64,000 nt of DNA from Mallotus nudiflorus (lineage: Eukaryota > Streptophyta > Magnoliopsida > Malpighiales > Euphorbiaceae), in NCBI GenBank assembly GCA_947683625.1, contig CANTUR010000049.1, positions 2,458,501 through 2,522,500 on the forward strand, in the 5' to 3' direction. Numbering within the stretch: the stretch's first letter is position 1; every line of letters begins with the position of its first letter. Below the pieces are notes generated by a model. It saw only the letters and a program-made list of their open reading frames with translations, had not been told where the DNA came from and did not search any database. Of this stretch, positions 35,164 through 47,800 are shown piece after piece. The translations under genes were made by a program, and so were the position numbers.

Positions 35164-36907
35164 TATGGTTAGATACTTGTGAGAATAATTTTCAGTTACT
35201 GAAGGAAAAGTTTACCACAGCCCCAGTTTTGACTTCACCTAATGGGGAAGATAAATTTACTATGTATTGTGATGCCTCTAGTGTCAGCTTAGGTTGTGTA
35301 TTGATGCAAAATAGTCAGAAGCAAGGCAGTTAAAGAAGTATGAATAAAATTATCCTACTCATAACCTAGAGATGGCAGTAGTGATCTTTGCTCTCAAGAT
35401 TTAGAGACATTATTTGAATGGGGTGACTTGTGAGATTTTCACAGATCACAAGAGCCTAAAGTACATTTTTCAGTAGAGAGATCTGAACTTGAGGCAAAGG
35501 AGATGGTTAGAACTGCTGAAGGATTATGACAACTATATTCTTAATCATCCAAGCAAAGCTAATGTGGTAGCATATATTTTGAGTAGGAAGTCCTTAGGTA
35601 GTCTTGCTCACATTAGTGTGGAGAGGAGACCTTTGATCCAAGAGTTGCACAAGTTAGTGGATCAAGGTTTGATAATGAAGATTAGCATATCAGGAGGACT
35701 ACTAGCTCAATTTAGAATCATATCAGTGTTGAAAGATAGGATTAAGGTAGCTCAGGGCCAAGATCCTATTCTAACAGAGCTTAAGGAGAATGTTCGTAAA
35801 GGAAAGTTCACTAATTTTACACTTGATGATAAAGGTATTTTATGGATCAGTGGTAGATTATGCATTCCTAATGTGGATAATTTAAGAGAAAAGATCTTTG
35901 AAGAAGTGTATTCTACAGTTTATGATTCTGTCTAGGTGATTGTGGACAAGTTAACTAAATTAGCTCACTTCTTACTAGTAAAAGCTACTTATTATGTAGC
36001 TAAGTTGGCTAAGTTGTATGTTAAGCATATTGTGTGCCTTCATGGAGTGCCTATTTCCATTGTATCTGATAAAGGTTCAGTTTTTACCTCACGATTTTGG
36101 CAGAAGTTGCAAGAAGCAATGGACACTAGGCTTAATTTTAGTACTGCTTTTCACCCTCAGACAGATGGTCAATTTGAGAGGATGATCCAGACACTTGAGG
36201 ATATGTTGAGGATATGTGTATTAGATCTTGGAGGTAGTTTGGATAATCATATGCCAATAGTAGAGTTTGCTTATAATAACAGCTACCATAATCATATTGA
36301 AATGGCACCACATGAAGCTCTGTATAGAAGGAAGTGTATATCTCCTTTATGTTGGGATGAGATTAGAGAGAGACATTAACCGGACCTGAGATTATTCAAA
36401 ATACAGCTGAGAAGGATGCTGTGATAAGAAGAAGATTAAAAATTGCAGCTAGCAGACATAAGAGCTATGTGGATCCGAAGCGTAGAGATATGGAGTTTCA
36501 GGTTTGAGACTATGTGTTTCTGATAAAGGATGTGATGAGGTTTGGCAAGAAAGGGAAATTAGCATCGAGAAATATTGGACCGTTCAAGATTTTGGAGAGA
36601 GTGGGCATGGTTGCATATCGATTGGCTTTACCTCTAAATCTGTCTCAAGTGCATCCAATGTTCCATATCTCGATGTTGAGATATTTCAGACCCTTCACAC
36701 ATGTTACAGCCTGAGAGTGTGGAAGTGAATAAAGATCTGATATACGAGTAAGAGCCAGTTGCGATAGTTGATTATCAAGTTTGTCAGTTACATTTCAAGC
36801 AGATCTCGATGGTCAAGGTCTTATGGAGGAGCAATAGTGTAGAGGTGCACACGTGGGAGATTGAGGTTAAGATGCAAGTGGCCTACCCTTACCTTTTTCC
36901 TCAATGA
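35164..36907 (+). pseudogene. TE-D pol fragment 2 (RNase H-integrase-chromodomain-like)
   Basis: Continuation of the RT/RNase H boundary after TE-C. RNase H is broken at 35325-35410. The frame at 35489-35935 covers MRQRRWLELLKDYD to the start of integrase and ends at STVYDSV. It then jumps directly to VDKLTKLAHFL in the core. Compared with TE-C about 260 bases are missing, taking out the rest of the HHCC zinc finger and the first catalytic Asp. The core continues at 35936-36379 (VSDKGSVF, FHPQTDGQFE). The chromodomain-like tail is degraded. The ancestral stop is TGA at 36905-36907. Confidence 0.85.
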
Positions 36908-36955
36908 ATTCTTGTTGTCTGTTCTTTTATTTAAAATTTGAGGATGAATTTTTGT

Positions 36956-36968
36956 AAGGAGGAAAGAT
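36956..36968 (+). promoter_or_regulatory. TE-D polypurine tract
   Basis: AAGGAGGAAAGAT immediately before the LTR start TGTTATACCC. It is the plus-strand DNA primer site and matches AAGGAGGAAAGAC of TE-C. Confidence 0.8.
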
Positions 36969-37203
36969 TGTTATACCCTACTATTTATAAATTATTAAAT
37001 TTATTTTGAGATATGCAGTATTAATAAATATTTTAAATTTTTATATATTATGATTATTTTAAATGATTTAATTAAAATTTAGTGTTGTATATTATTTAAT
37101 AACAATAATAATATTATTATTTATGAATAGTATTAAATTGTTTTATTTTAAATATTTTAATAAATAGTGGTGAATTTAATTTGAAAGTGATTACTTAATT
37201 CAA

Positions 37204-37204
<1 letters not shown>

Positions 37205-37241
<37 letters not shown>
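37205..37241. repeat. (ATT)n microsatellite
   Basis: About 12 uninterrupted ATT units in the TE-D LTR, absent from the second LTR part in this window. Confidence 0.95.
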
Positions 37242-37243
<2 letters not shown>

Positions 37244-39048
37244 GTGTCGCATTTTGTCTTTTTCCTAATTAAAAAAAACTCAAAGCATTAAAATTTTCGA
37301 GTCTTCTTCTTCCTCTTTCCTTTTCTTCCTTTTCTTTTTTTTTCTTTTTCTTCTTTTTCTTCTTCCTGATTTGTAGCACCACCATTGAGCCATCGCCAGC
37401 CACCATTGATCCACCACCACCTCTCCTCTTCCCTTCCCTTTCACTGTCGTCAATAAGCATCCTCCTTCCCATTGTCATCGAATAGAATCAACACAACAAC
37501 AACAATGTCGATGACATTTCTAGTGGAGAAAGCTTGTTGTTCCGGGCTCATTCGGCTCCTCTCGGTCCGGGCAAGCTGAATCTTCAATTGTTTCAAGCTT
37601 AGGACGTCTAGTAATCATTTCATGTTTAAGTTTTAGTTTAGGTCAATTTAGGTTTTCTATTTTTTAGAGCTTGTTATGGTTTGATTCTTGTAAAATTCCT
37701 TTAGAAATGTTGTTGTGTGAATCAAGAACTTATATATATATATATATATATTTCTAAATCAGTTAAATTTTTGTGTTTTAGTTTTCCAGCGAGTCACTAT
37801 TTCAATGAGCCCACCAAAAAAATTTCATATTTTTAGTCAATTATTTAAGTTATTTGGATTATGCTTTGTAAAGGAAATTTGGTGAAATTAATTTTAGATT
37901 TTTAGTTATGAATTTATTTAGTTTATGTATAAAATTGCATTTTTGAAAAATAAGGTAAATTTTATTAATTATATGATTTTTAATGAAAATAATGCTAATT
38001 AGTATATTTAATATAAACATTAAGCTTTAGATATGAGAAAAAAAAAATTTATGAATTTATAGTAATTTTGGTTAATTTTCGAAAAATATTTAGTATTATG
38101 GTAATTTTTGGAAAAATTAGTAAATTTTGTATTTTAATTGAACTTATTGTTAATTAGTGTGTTTTGGGTAGTTTTTGAATAATATTTAGTATTAAAATAA
38201 TTTTTATTAATTATATACTATTTTTAGCTAATTAATAATAATTTTTGAAAATATATTCAGATAATAGCTTATTTATTATTTTTATGATTAAAAAGGATTT
38301 TTAGCTATTTTTGTTATATAATTGTGTAATTTAAATAATTAATTTAACTTTATGCTATTTAATTTCGTATATTTGAAAAATGGAAATTTTTACTAATATT
38401 AGTTAACTCTATTTGAGATTTCATTAAATTTATTTGAAAATAAATTATCTTTAATGTTTTTGTTATTTAAATAAATTGTATTGATATATTTTATTGATTT
38501 TGATAGATTTTAATGATTTTTAATATTTATTATTAAATTATTGATTTTTTGTGTATTTTGGTTCTCATTTAGGAAAATTGTGTTGTTTGAATGCCCAACT
38601 CGAGAAGTTGTAACATTATGAATATTTGAAGTGTGTTCGCGCATAGAATCAACTCTACTTTTAGTAGAGAGACGTCAGTTTTACAAAGGAGACTCTATCA
38701 AATTTTTTGTAGAATTCTCATAAAACATGACATCAGGTCAATTTTGAGTTTTTAAATTTTGGTCGAGTCGTGTCTTAGATTGAGTCATTCCTTAGAATTT
38801 CTAGAAGTATAAAATTATGATTTTGATTCTGATATTATTATTTTTTTATTTTCTATAGTTGCGTCGAGACTAAGGCTTATCGAACCAGGCCAGTCTATCT
38901 CTTTTAGAGGAGCGCACAACTGTAAGTTATTATCATATATATGCATTGCATGTAGAATAAATATTTTTGAGCATCCATATTTTAAAAATGTAAATTTTAG
39001 TATGCTCTATTTTATTAAATGTTTATATCTATGTTTTGATATATATAT

Positions 39049-39113
39049 GTTTGGTATATATATTTGGTATATATTCGGTATATGTTTGGTATATATTTGG
39101 TATATTTCTTTAA
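39049..39113 (+). repeat. TTTGGTATATAT minisatellite in the TE-D LTR
   Basis: Five degenerate 11-13-bp units of TNTTTGGTATATA. A second set occurs at about 43066-43133 in the partial LTR. Confidence 0.85.
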
Positions 39114-40092
39114 AAATGGATGTTACCATGTTTAAATTTTGCATTTTATTATTTTTAATAATTATAAGATTTATTTAAAGGATTGCAATAGAACGTGCTA
39201 CCTAGTGGGCTGCACTATGACTGTGTACGTACAAGTGCATTAGATTTTTAGGAGTTAATATTATGAAATTGTTGATGTGAGAATTGATTAATTGGTTATT
39301 AAGGTTTGATGTGAGTGAGTGGTGTGATTGCAGGAGCTCAATTGACTTAGTGTCTTGGGTCCAATCACACCAACAATGAGACTGTAGGAGCCCGGTTGAC
39401 TCAATGTCTTAGGGCTAGTCTATTGTCCAAAAATGGAAAAGAGAAATATTTTGGAACTAAGTGAGCCTATTGGCTAGTGAGATTTAATGATTGAGGTTGT
39501 GTAAAATTTTAGGGTTCTGCTCCGATCCTTCACCCAAAATAAATTTTTTCTGCATTTTTTATTATGTAAAAGTGGATTTTAGCATCTATATGAAATGCAT
39601 GTATATATATTATTATATTGATGTTTAATTGTACATGACTTTAGGTTGCATGTAAATATATTATAATAATTCATTTAGTGAGGTCTGACTCCCCTCAATA
39701 TTTTTTTATAGGATCTTCTACTTCAAACCTCCCTTGTAGTACTATTCACTGGACCCTTTTCTCTCTAGTTGATTTGTGTAAATATTGAACTGTCATTTCT
39801 TTGTATTTTAGTAATCACTGCAGCAGTAGTGTATTTTGGTAGTAATGTATTGTGGTAGTAGTGTGTTGTTATAATTAGAGATTTTATATTAGAATATTAT
39901 ATGAAGATATTTTTATTATGATATGATATAAAGATTTATTTTTATATTAATTGAAGTTTTAATTTTGGCATATTTTTGTATTATATATTTGCATGTTTTT
40001 TTATTTTTAAGGCTTGTTATAGGTTCCGAATTCAAAAGAACTATCGTTCCCTAGCACCGATCATGACTACTCGATTTGGGTCATGACAAAGT

Positions 40093-40104
40093 TGGTATCA
40101 CAGC
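40093..40104 (+). promoter_or_regulatory. TE-D primer-binding site
   Basis: TGGTATCACAGC, one base from the initiator-Met site, four bases after the LTR end. Confidence 0.8.
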
Positions 40105-40295
40105 CTAGGTTTTTAGTGTTATGGGCCTAGGTTAACATAGTCTTGTTTTCCTTGAAACTATTATAGAAAATTAAGTTCGACTACGTCTTTATTAAGTTTT
40201 CCTTAATATAGTTTTTCACATAATCGTTAAGATGTCTGTTGATTGTCTGTTGTTGTCTGTTTTGCTTGAATTTCATTAGTTTTTATCTTTTCAGA

Positions 40296-42408
40296 ATGAG
40301 GAGATGAGCACATGTTGCTCCACTGGTCACTGAGGCCGAGGATAATAAGTCCTTTTAGGATTAGGTTTTACCCTTAGAGCTGCCAGTTAGGTGCAGAGGT
40401 AAAGGTATCGGTAGACCTTGAGGAGTGATAGGTCGCTGTAAGTAAAAAGAGCTATAGGATAAGGAACCTATAGAGCCAGAGTTTGAGGAAGTTGCCATAC
40501 CTCCAGCCACATCACAGATGCAGCCTAGTTATCAGCAGTGCATGTCTGACCTTGAGGCAATGTTATTTTACACCAGAGTCAGTAGGATATCATTCAATGA
40601 GCCTACATACCCTCTAGACTTTCTACATGCCATTGAGACAAGGACTTGGACTGCTCACATTAAGTATTAGAGGATCATGATAGTCAAGCTATCTATTGAG
40701 GGGCCAGCCCTAGATTGGTTCATTTAGGTCATCTAGCCGCACATGACGACACCATCCTGGGCTCAATTTTGAGAGAGATTCATATGGCATTTCTGTCCAG
40801 AGCTTATGCAGATGAGTTATAGACTTTGGCTAATGGGTATTACCAAAGGTAACAAATCAGTAGAGGACTACACTAGAGAGTTCCTCATACTGGGTCGGTA
40901 TGTAGAGGACCTGATGAGAGATCAGTACTTTATAATTATGACATACATCATCAGACTGTGTTCTGCATTCATTGGAATGCTTACTACAGGCCTTACTTTT
41001 GAGTTTGTAATAGATTTGGCCAAGGAGATAGAGCTCATATTGGTCCGGTAGGAAGTTATGCCTGATTATTATCAGTTGGGAGATGTACAGGTAGAAGGAT
41101 CACAGAGTACTCAGTACACCACATTTCATATTGGCTCTAGTAGTCAATAGAGAGGATTTTATCAATAGAGCCAGAGACCTCAGCAGAGAGTCCATAGAAG
41201 TAGTAGATATGGTTTTGATGGATTGCGTAGACCTATCAGATTCAGTTTTGGTGCTACCAGTAGCAGCAGTGGTCAAAGTTCAGGTTATGGAAACACAGGA
41301 TCAGTAGCCAGTGCTTGCTAGATATGTGGGAGAGTCTGTCAGGGACCGTGTTACATGACTCCTAGACCTTATTTCATATATGGTCAGATAGGGCATTTTT
41401 CCAAAGCATGTCCATATTCTAACTATTAATAGCCATTTTCTTAGTAGTCCATTGATAGTTCAACTCTATCTCCTTATCAGTTGCCTCCAGCTCAGTATCC
41501 AAGTACGTCAAAGCTTGTAGCCTAGTAGGGGCATGGCAGAGGTAGTAAAGGAGGTGCCAGGGTTTTGGTCAAGCTTCCACCAGCCAGCAAGGAGGCCAAG
41601 TCAAGCTAGAGTTTTCACGATCACCTAATAGGATGCTTAAGCATCCAACGCCATTGTTGCAGGTATACTTCTAGTCTGTTATTTGGATGTTAGAGTTTTT
41701 ATTGATCTGGGTGCCATACATTATTTTGTGTCCCCTATTTTTACTTTAAAGTCATGTTGGCAAGCTTTGAGGATGTCATTTCCTTTATTTGTCGCCACTC
41801 CTTTAAGCAATTCGTTAGACACCGACGTGGTTCTTTCTAAATGTCTGGTGTTGGTAGAAGATAAAGAATTGTTCATGGAATTAGTATTATTAGATGTGAT
41901 AGAGTCTAATGTGATCCTTCATATGGATTGTTTATCTTAGCACTATGCCATTGTCGATTATCAGAGTAAATAGGTGATTTTCAGAATTTCGGACGAAGAA
42001 GAGTTTAAGTTTATGGGTGATAAGACTTTTGCACCTCAGAATCTTATTTCCACTATTATAGCTAGGAAGATGGTGAGGAAAGGCTGTCAGGGATACTTCA
42101 ATGGAGAAGTTGTCTCTCATAGATGTTCTAATAGCTTATGAGTTTCCTGATGTTTTTCCTAAGGAGTTGCCAAGTTTACCACCTCACAGAGAGATTGAAT
42201 TATGTATAGATGTGGTCCCAAGCACAACTCCTATTTCAATATAGCCTTATAGAATGGCTCCTACAAAGTTAAAGGAATTAAAGAAGCTGTTGCAAGACTT
42301 ATTGGATAAGGGTTTCATTAAACCTAGTGTTTCTCTTTAAGGTGCACCAGTTCTGTTTGTAAATAAGAAGAATGGTACATTAAGACTGTGCATTGATTAC
42401 AGAGAGCT
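40296..42408 (+). pseudogene. TE-D gag-protease-RT fragment (second internal region)
   Basis: The gag start at 40296 follows TTTTTATCTTTTCAGA. Capsid pieces are readable at 40560-41051 (SVEDYTREFLILGRYVEDLM). The zinc-knuckle region is at about 41310-41420. Protease at 41683-41940 has DLGAIHYF where DPGATHSF is expected. RT begins near 42150 and stops within the CIDYREL motif at 42408, where LTR sequence follows directly. Many stops are present. The missing RT-to-LTR segment is a deletion. Confidence 0.83.
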
Positions 42409-44087
42409 GGAATTTTTACTAATATTATTTAACTCTATTTGAGATTTCATTAAATTTATTTGAAAATAAATTATCTTTAATGTTTTTGTTATTTAAATAA
42501 ATTGTATTGATGTATTTTATTGATTTTTATGGATTTTAATGATTTTTAATATTTATTATTAAATTATTAATTTTTTTGTGTATTTTGGTTCTCAGTTGGG
42601 AAAATTGTGTTGTTTGAATGCCCAACCTAAGAAGTTATGCCATTGTGAATATTTAAAGTGTATTTGCATGTAGTTTCAGCTATACTTTTAGTAGAGAGAC
42701 GTCAGTTTTACATAGGAGATTCTGCTGAATTTTTGATAAAATGCTTATAAAACGTGACATTAAGTCGATCTTGAGTTTTTTAAATTTTGGTCGAGTCATG
42801 TCCTAGATTGAGTCATTCCTTAGAATTTCTAGAATTATAAAATTATGATTTCGATTCTAATATTATCATTTATTTATTTTTTATAGTTGTGCCAAGACTG
42901 AGGCCTATCGAACCAAGCCAGTTTATCTCTTTTAGAGGAACGCACAACTGTGAGTTATTATTATGTATATGCATTGCATGTAGAATACATATTTGTGAGC
43001 ATCCATATTTTAAAAATGTAAATTTTAGTATGATTTATTTTATTAAATGTTTATATCTACGTTTTGATATATATGTTTGGTATATATATTTATTATATAT
43101 TCAGTATATGTTCTGTATATATTTGGTATATTTCTTTAAAAATGGATGCTACCATTTTAAATTTTGCATTTTATTATTTTTAATAATTATAAGATTTATT
43201 TGAAGAATAGCAATAGAACGTGCTACCTAGTGGACTACATTAGGACTGTGTACGTACCAATGCATTATATTTAAGAGTTAATATTATGAAATTGCTTATG
43301 TGAGACTTGATTAATTGATTATTGAGGTTTGCTGTGAGTAAGTGGTATGATTGTGGGAGCTCGATTGACTTAGTGTCTCAGGGCTAATTACACCGACAGT
43401 GAGACTGCGAAAGTTCGATTGATTTAGTGTCTCAAGGCCAATTTACTATCTAAAAATGGAAAAGAGAAATATTTTAAAATTAAGTGAGTCTGTTGACTAA
43501 TGAGATTCAGTGATTGAGATTGCGTAAAATTTTAGGGGTCTGCTCCGATCCTTCACCCAAAAAAAAATTCTGTATTTTTTATTATATAAAAGTGGATTTA
43601 AGCATTTGTATGAAAATGCATGTATATATATTATTCTATTGATGTTTTATTATATATGACTTTAGGTTACATGTATATATATTATAATAATTCACTCAGT
43701 GAAGTCTGACTACCCTCAATATTTTTTTTATAGGATCTTCTATTTTAGACCTCCCCCATAATACTATTCGTAGAACCCTTTTTTCTCCGATTAATTTGTG
43801 TAAATACTGAATTGTCATTTTTTTGTATTTTAGTAATCATTGTAATAGTAGTGTATTGTAGTAGTAGTGTGTTGTTATAATTAGAGATCTTATATCTAAA
43901 TATTGTATAAAAATATTTTTATTATGATATAATATCAAGATTTATTTTTATATTAATTAAAATTTTAATTTTGGCATATTTTTGTAACATATATTTACAT
44001 GTATTTTTATTTTTAAGATCTGCTACAAATTTTAAATTTGAAAAAACTTTCATTCTTTAACATCGCTCTTCGATTTGAATAATAACA
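42409..44087 (+). repeat. TE-D partial 3' LTR
   Basis: It begins at the position homologous to 38381 in the complete LTR and follows it to a decayed end at about 44087 (GATTTGAATAATAACA against GATTTGGGTCATGACA). No flanking duplication can be recognised because the other end of TE-D is unknown. Confidence 0.83.
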
Positions 44088-44550
44088 CTACCCTTTTTTT
44101 TTCTTTTTAAAATCATTTTCCATGTCTTCTTTCTATTATATATTTTGTCACCGAACATAATGAATCAAGGTAACCTTATCAAAAGGTTAAATAATTTTAT
44201 TAATTTTTTCAAGTTGCATAAAATATGTGGCCACAGTATTTATGAATTATTGGATTTAATTTTTTCATTCAAAAACAATTCACCAAAGATATATAATTTT
44301 TATGTTTTTATTAAAAAAATTAATTACTTAAAATTTAAAATCAATGTCTAGTTTAAAATTTTGCCTTACATTAATAATCTTAAATTGGATAAAATTATAT
44401 TTTTATGATTTATTTCATTTAATATTATTAAATTAAAATTTAAAAGTTAATAATTAATTATTGAAATAAAAATCAGCTTACATTTATAATTTTTTCCGTC
44501 GATATGAATTAGAAGTTCAAAACTACCATTGTATTAAAACATTAGCTTAA
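44088..44550. other. AT-rich intergenic sequence
   Basis: Host or unclassified DNA between TE-D and the LINE insertion. The frame at 44145-44351 has no recognisable features and AT-driven composition. Nothing else was seen. Confidence 0.5.
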
Positions 44551-44565
44551 AATATTATACACTAA
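44551..44565. repeat. Candidate LINE target duplication, left copy
   Basis: AATATTATACACTAA, matching AATGTTATTCACTAA at 51326-51340 in 13 of 15 positions. Confidence 0.55.
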
Positions 44566-44673
44566 GTGAACATAAAGTGAGAGGAACTCGGTTCTCTCTA
44601 AGTATAGTGCTTTGTAAGTTTCTAAATCATATCCCCGGCAAACAAAGTAACTTTTAATGCAACATCATAAACT

Positions 44674-44857
44674 TGAAGAATAAAATTCAAGGAGAAAATT
44701 TAAGAATGTTATAACCCTTATATATACAAATAGGAATCATAATCACATCTTAATTAGAAATAAAAGAACATTTTAAATAAAATAAAAATTTTATTCCTAA
44801 TTATATACAAATATTTACTTCCTAAAATATATAATCAAAATATTTACTTCCTTAACA
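44674..44857 (-). repeat. Copia 3' LTR
   Basis: 184 bp from TGAAGAATAAAATTC to ACTTCCTTAACA. It aligns with the 221-bp 5' LTR except for a deletion of about 35 bases near 44705. Confidence 0.9.
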
Positions 44858-44869
44858 CTTCCCCTCAAG
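44858..44869 (-). promoter_or_regulatory. Copia polypurine tract
   Basis: Minus-strand CTTGAGGGGAAG directly upstream of the 3' LTR, the primer for plus-strand DNA synthesis. Confidence 0.85.
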
Positions 44870-44870
44870 T

Positions 44871-47800
44871 TTATGAATATATGTCAATCATTTCCAACTT
44901 GCTAAGTGAGCTGTAGAATTACTTTACAGATACAGCCTTTGTGAGGGTGTCAGCTAGTTAAGTACAAGAAGAAACAAATGGAATATCAATTGCTCTTTGA
45001 TTTAGATGATCTTTTATGAAATTTCTATCAACCTGTACATGCTTAGTTTGATCATGTTGAATCGAGATGTTTGCAATTACTATGACTGTCTTGTTATCAC
45101 AATGTAATAATATAGGCTTCGGATGTTTTAGTCCCAAATCCTGAACAATTCGCCTTATCCAAAGCAACTCACACACTCCATGAGTCATTCCTCTAAACTC
45201 AGCTTCAGCACTCGACCTTGCTATGACTTTCTATTTTTTACTTCTCGAAGTGACTAAATTCTTTCTAACAAACGTAAAGTACCTAGATGTTGATTTTCGA
45301 TCACTCTAATATTTGGCCCAATCAGCATTTGTATAACCAGTAATTTCATAATCCTCATTTCTCCCAAAGAATAAACCTTCGCCCAAAGAAGATTTCAAAT
45401 ATCTTAATACTCAGTATACTATATATTCTTTACTCTGAGAATGCATGAATTGACTTACAATACTTATTGCATAAGTAATGTTCAGCCGAGTATAAGATAA
45501 GTAAATTAACTTTCCCACTAGCCTTTGACACTATTCTTTATCAGTTGGGACTTAATCTCCTCAAATTGATAATCTATGGTTGACTTCAATTGGAGTCTTG
45601 GCTGGCTTACAATCAAGCATGCTCATTTCTATCAGTAGGTCCATTATATACTTTCATTGGTAAAGAGAAATCCCTTGAGCTAATCTTGCAACTTCAATCC
45701 AAAAAAAAAACTTCAAGTTACCTAAATCCTTAAGTTCAAACTCGACTGCTAATTGTCTTTATAAGATTATTGTCTCACTCAGATCATTTTCAGTGTCCAC
45801 CATATCATCAACATACATAATTAGAGTAGTGAATTTACCTAACTTTTGTTTGATGAATAGCATATGATTAGTATGACTTTACTTATAACTGAGCTTTCTC
45901 ATGAAAATTAAGAGTTATCCAAACCATGCTCAAGGAAATTGCTTGAGTCCATACAATACCCTTTTAGTTTGCATACTTGGTCAATACATCTTGTTCCAAG
46001 TGATAGATCCATATGCACTTCTTTATCTATAGTTCCATTCAAAAAAGCATTCTTCACATTAAATTATCGTAATGGTCAGTCCAGGTTGGCAACTAAGGAA
46101 ATAAGAACTCGAATAGTGTTCATTTTTACTACTAGGGAAAATGTATCTTCATAGTCAATTCTATACTTCTGAGTATAACCTTTTGCTACTAACCGAGTTT
46201 TATATCGATTAATGCTTCTATTTGGATTGAGTTTAATAGTGAATATCTACCTACACCCCACCATTTTTTTCCTTCAGGGAGTGGAACAAGATCCCATGTG
46301 CAATTCTTCTACAATGCCTTTATTTTTCATTATTCATAGCTTTCTTCCAATCTAGATTAACTAAAGCCTCCTGCACATTACTTAGAATAGATAATTAATT
46401 CATAATATATGCATGAGATTTAGAAAAATAAAAGTTTATATGAAATTATTGATAGGATATGTAGCTTTAATATGAAGCATCTGATCATATTATTGTTTTA
46501 GAATCCCTCTGTTGATTCTAAAAGGATAACAAGGCTCAGTATTTGAAGTTACTAAGGGAGATAAGTTTACCTTATTTTGCACATCCAAAGTTTCTTTGGG
46601 TTCTGGTGTGGGCTGGAAAGATGCACTATCTTGATTTATTTTAGGTCTGAGCAAGATATATAGATTATTATCAATCATTCATCTAGATGAGATGCTTGGA
46701 CCATTTAAAACATTAGATGTCTATCTAAGTGAGATGCTCGGACTACTCGAAACATTAGATATTTGTTTAAGTGAGATGCTCGGAATATTTAAGATACTCA
46801 AAACACTCAAAATTTTAGATGTTGTCTAGATGTGAAGGTTAGAACATTTGAGATACTCAAAATATTTAGACCACTTGGAGTGCTATCTTTAAAGATGCTT
46901 AAAATTATCTCCCCCTAAAAAGAGCACTCAAATTAGGTGAAGAACAGAGCATTTTCATGGAACTGAACATCCTGAGTTATATACATCTTCTTTACATTCA
47001 GATCATAACACCAATAGCCCTTTTATAGATCTACATAGCCAACGAAGATACATCGGATAGCCCGAGGATCTAATTTATTAAGTTTCTGATGAAATATGCC
47101 GAGCATCCATAGATTTGGGGCTTAAGATTATTTAGAGGTAGGGATATGACAAGTTCTTAAAGTTTCTGAAAAGGCATTTTAAAATTGAGTACTCTTAATG
47201 GTGTCTAATTTATGAGATTTAGTGAATTGAACAACATCTCTCTAGTATTCTCAAGGAACATTCATATCAAATAATGATGCTCAAATGACTTCTAATAACT
47301 TTTGATTCTTCTGTTCAACTATGCCATTCTATTGGGGAGTGCTGACACAAAATGTTTGGTGGTGAATGCCAAGCTCATGATAAAAATCTTTAAGAGTCGA
47401 GTTAATATACTCCCCACCATTGTCAAACTGCAAGACTTAGATTTTACTCTGGTATTGTGTAGCCACCATTTTGTATAAGTCTCAAAAAGTAAAGTACACA
47501 TCCCCTTTATTTGAAAGTAGTGATACCTAGGTCATCCAAGTACATTCATCAATAAACATTATAAAATATCGAGCATCAAACAGAGTAGGAATCCGAGTAG
47601 GTCCCAATACATCAAAATGAATGGTCATAAATAAAATTGAATTTTTATTATAACTCGGTACATATGAAATCCAGTGGCTTTTTGCCAATTCATAAATATC
47701 ACACTTGAATTCAGAGTTTGTGGTACTAAAAAATAATTCTAGTTTTATTTGTTTAAGGTAATGAAAAGAAAGATGACTAAGACGACAATGCCACAAAATA

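Larger units (their letters stand above)
36969..40088 (+). repeat. TE-D complete LTR
   Basis: A 3120-bp LTR from TGTTATACCC to GGGTCATGACA. It follows a polypurine tract and precedes a primer site, so it serves as 3' LTR for the left internal part and 5' LTR for the right one. It carries an (ATT)n run (37205-37241), a pyrimidine tract (about 37305-37370), an AT run (about 37729-37751), hairpins H1/H2 (38653-38734), GGTATA repeats and the twin hairpins. It is diverged from the TE-C LTR but clearly the same architecture. Confidence 0.9.
20027..44087 (+). mobile_element. TE-D: old plus-strand chromovirus with tandem structure
   Basis: The element consists of internal sequence (20027-21125 plus 35164-36968), a full LTR (36969-40088), a second internal start (40089-42408) and a partial LTR (42409-44087). 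The first internal part runs into the LTR through a polypurine tract, and the same LTR leads into a primer site and gag. The middle LTR is therefore shared by two elements, the product of recombination between copies or within a tandem. TE-C (21126-35158) interrupts it. It is the most diverged chromovirus here. Confidence 0.82.

Noticed and set aside
42889..43203. 104-codon frame in the TE-D partial LTR
   Set aside because: Covers conserved LTR segments, rich in Ile, Tyr and Phe because of AT content, and is broken in the complete LTR copy.
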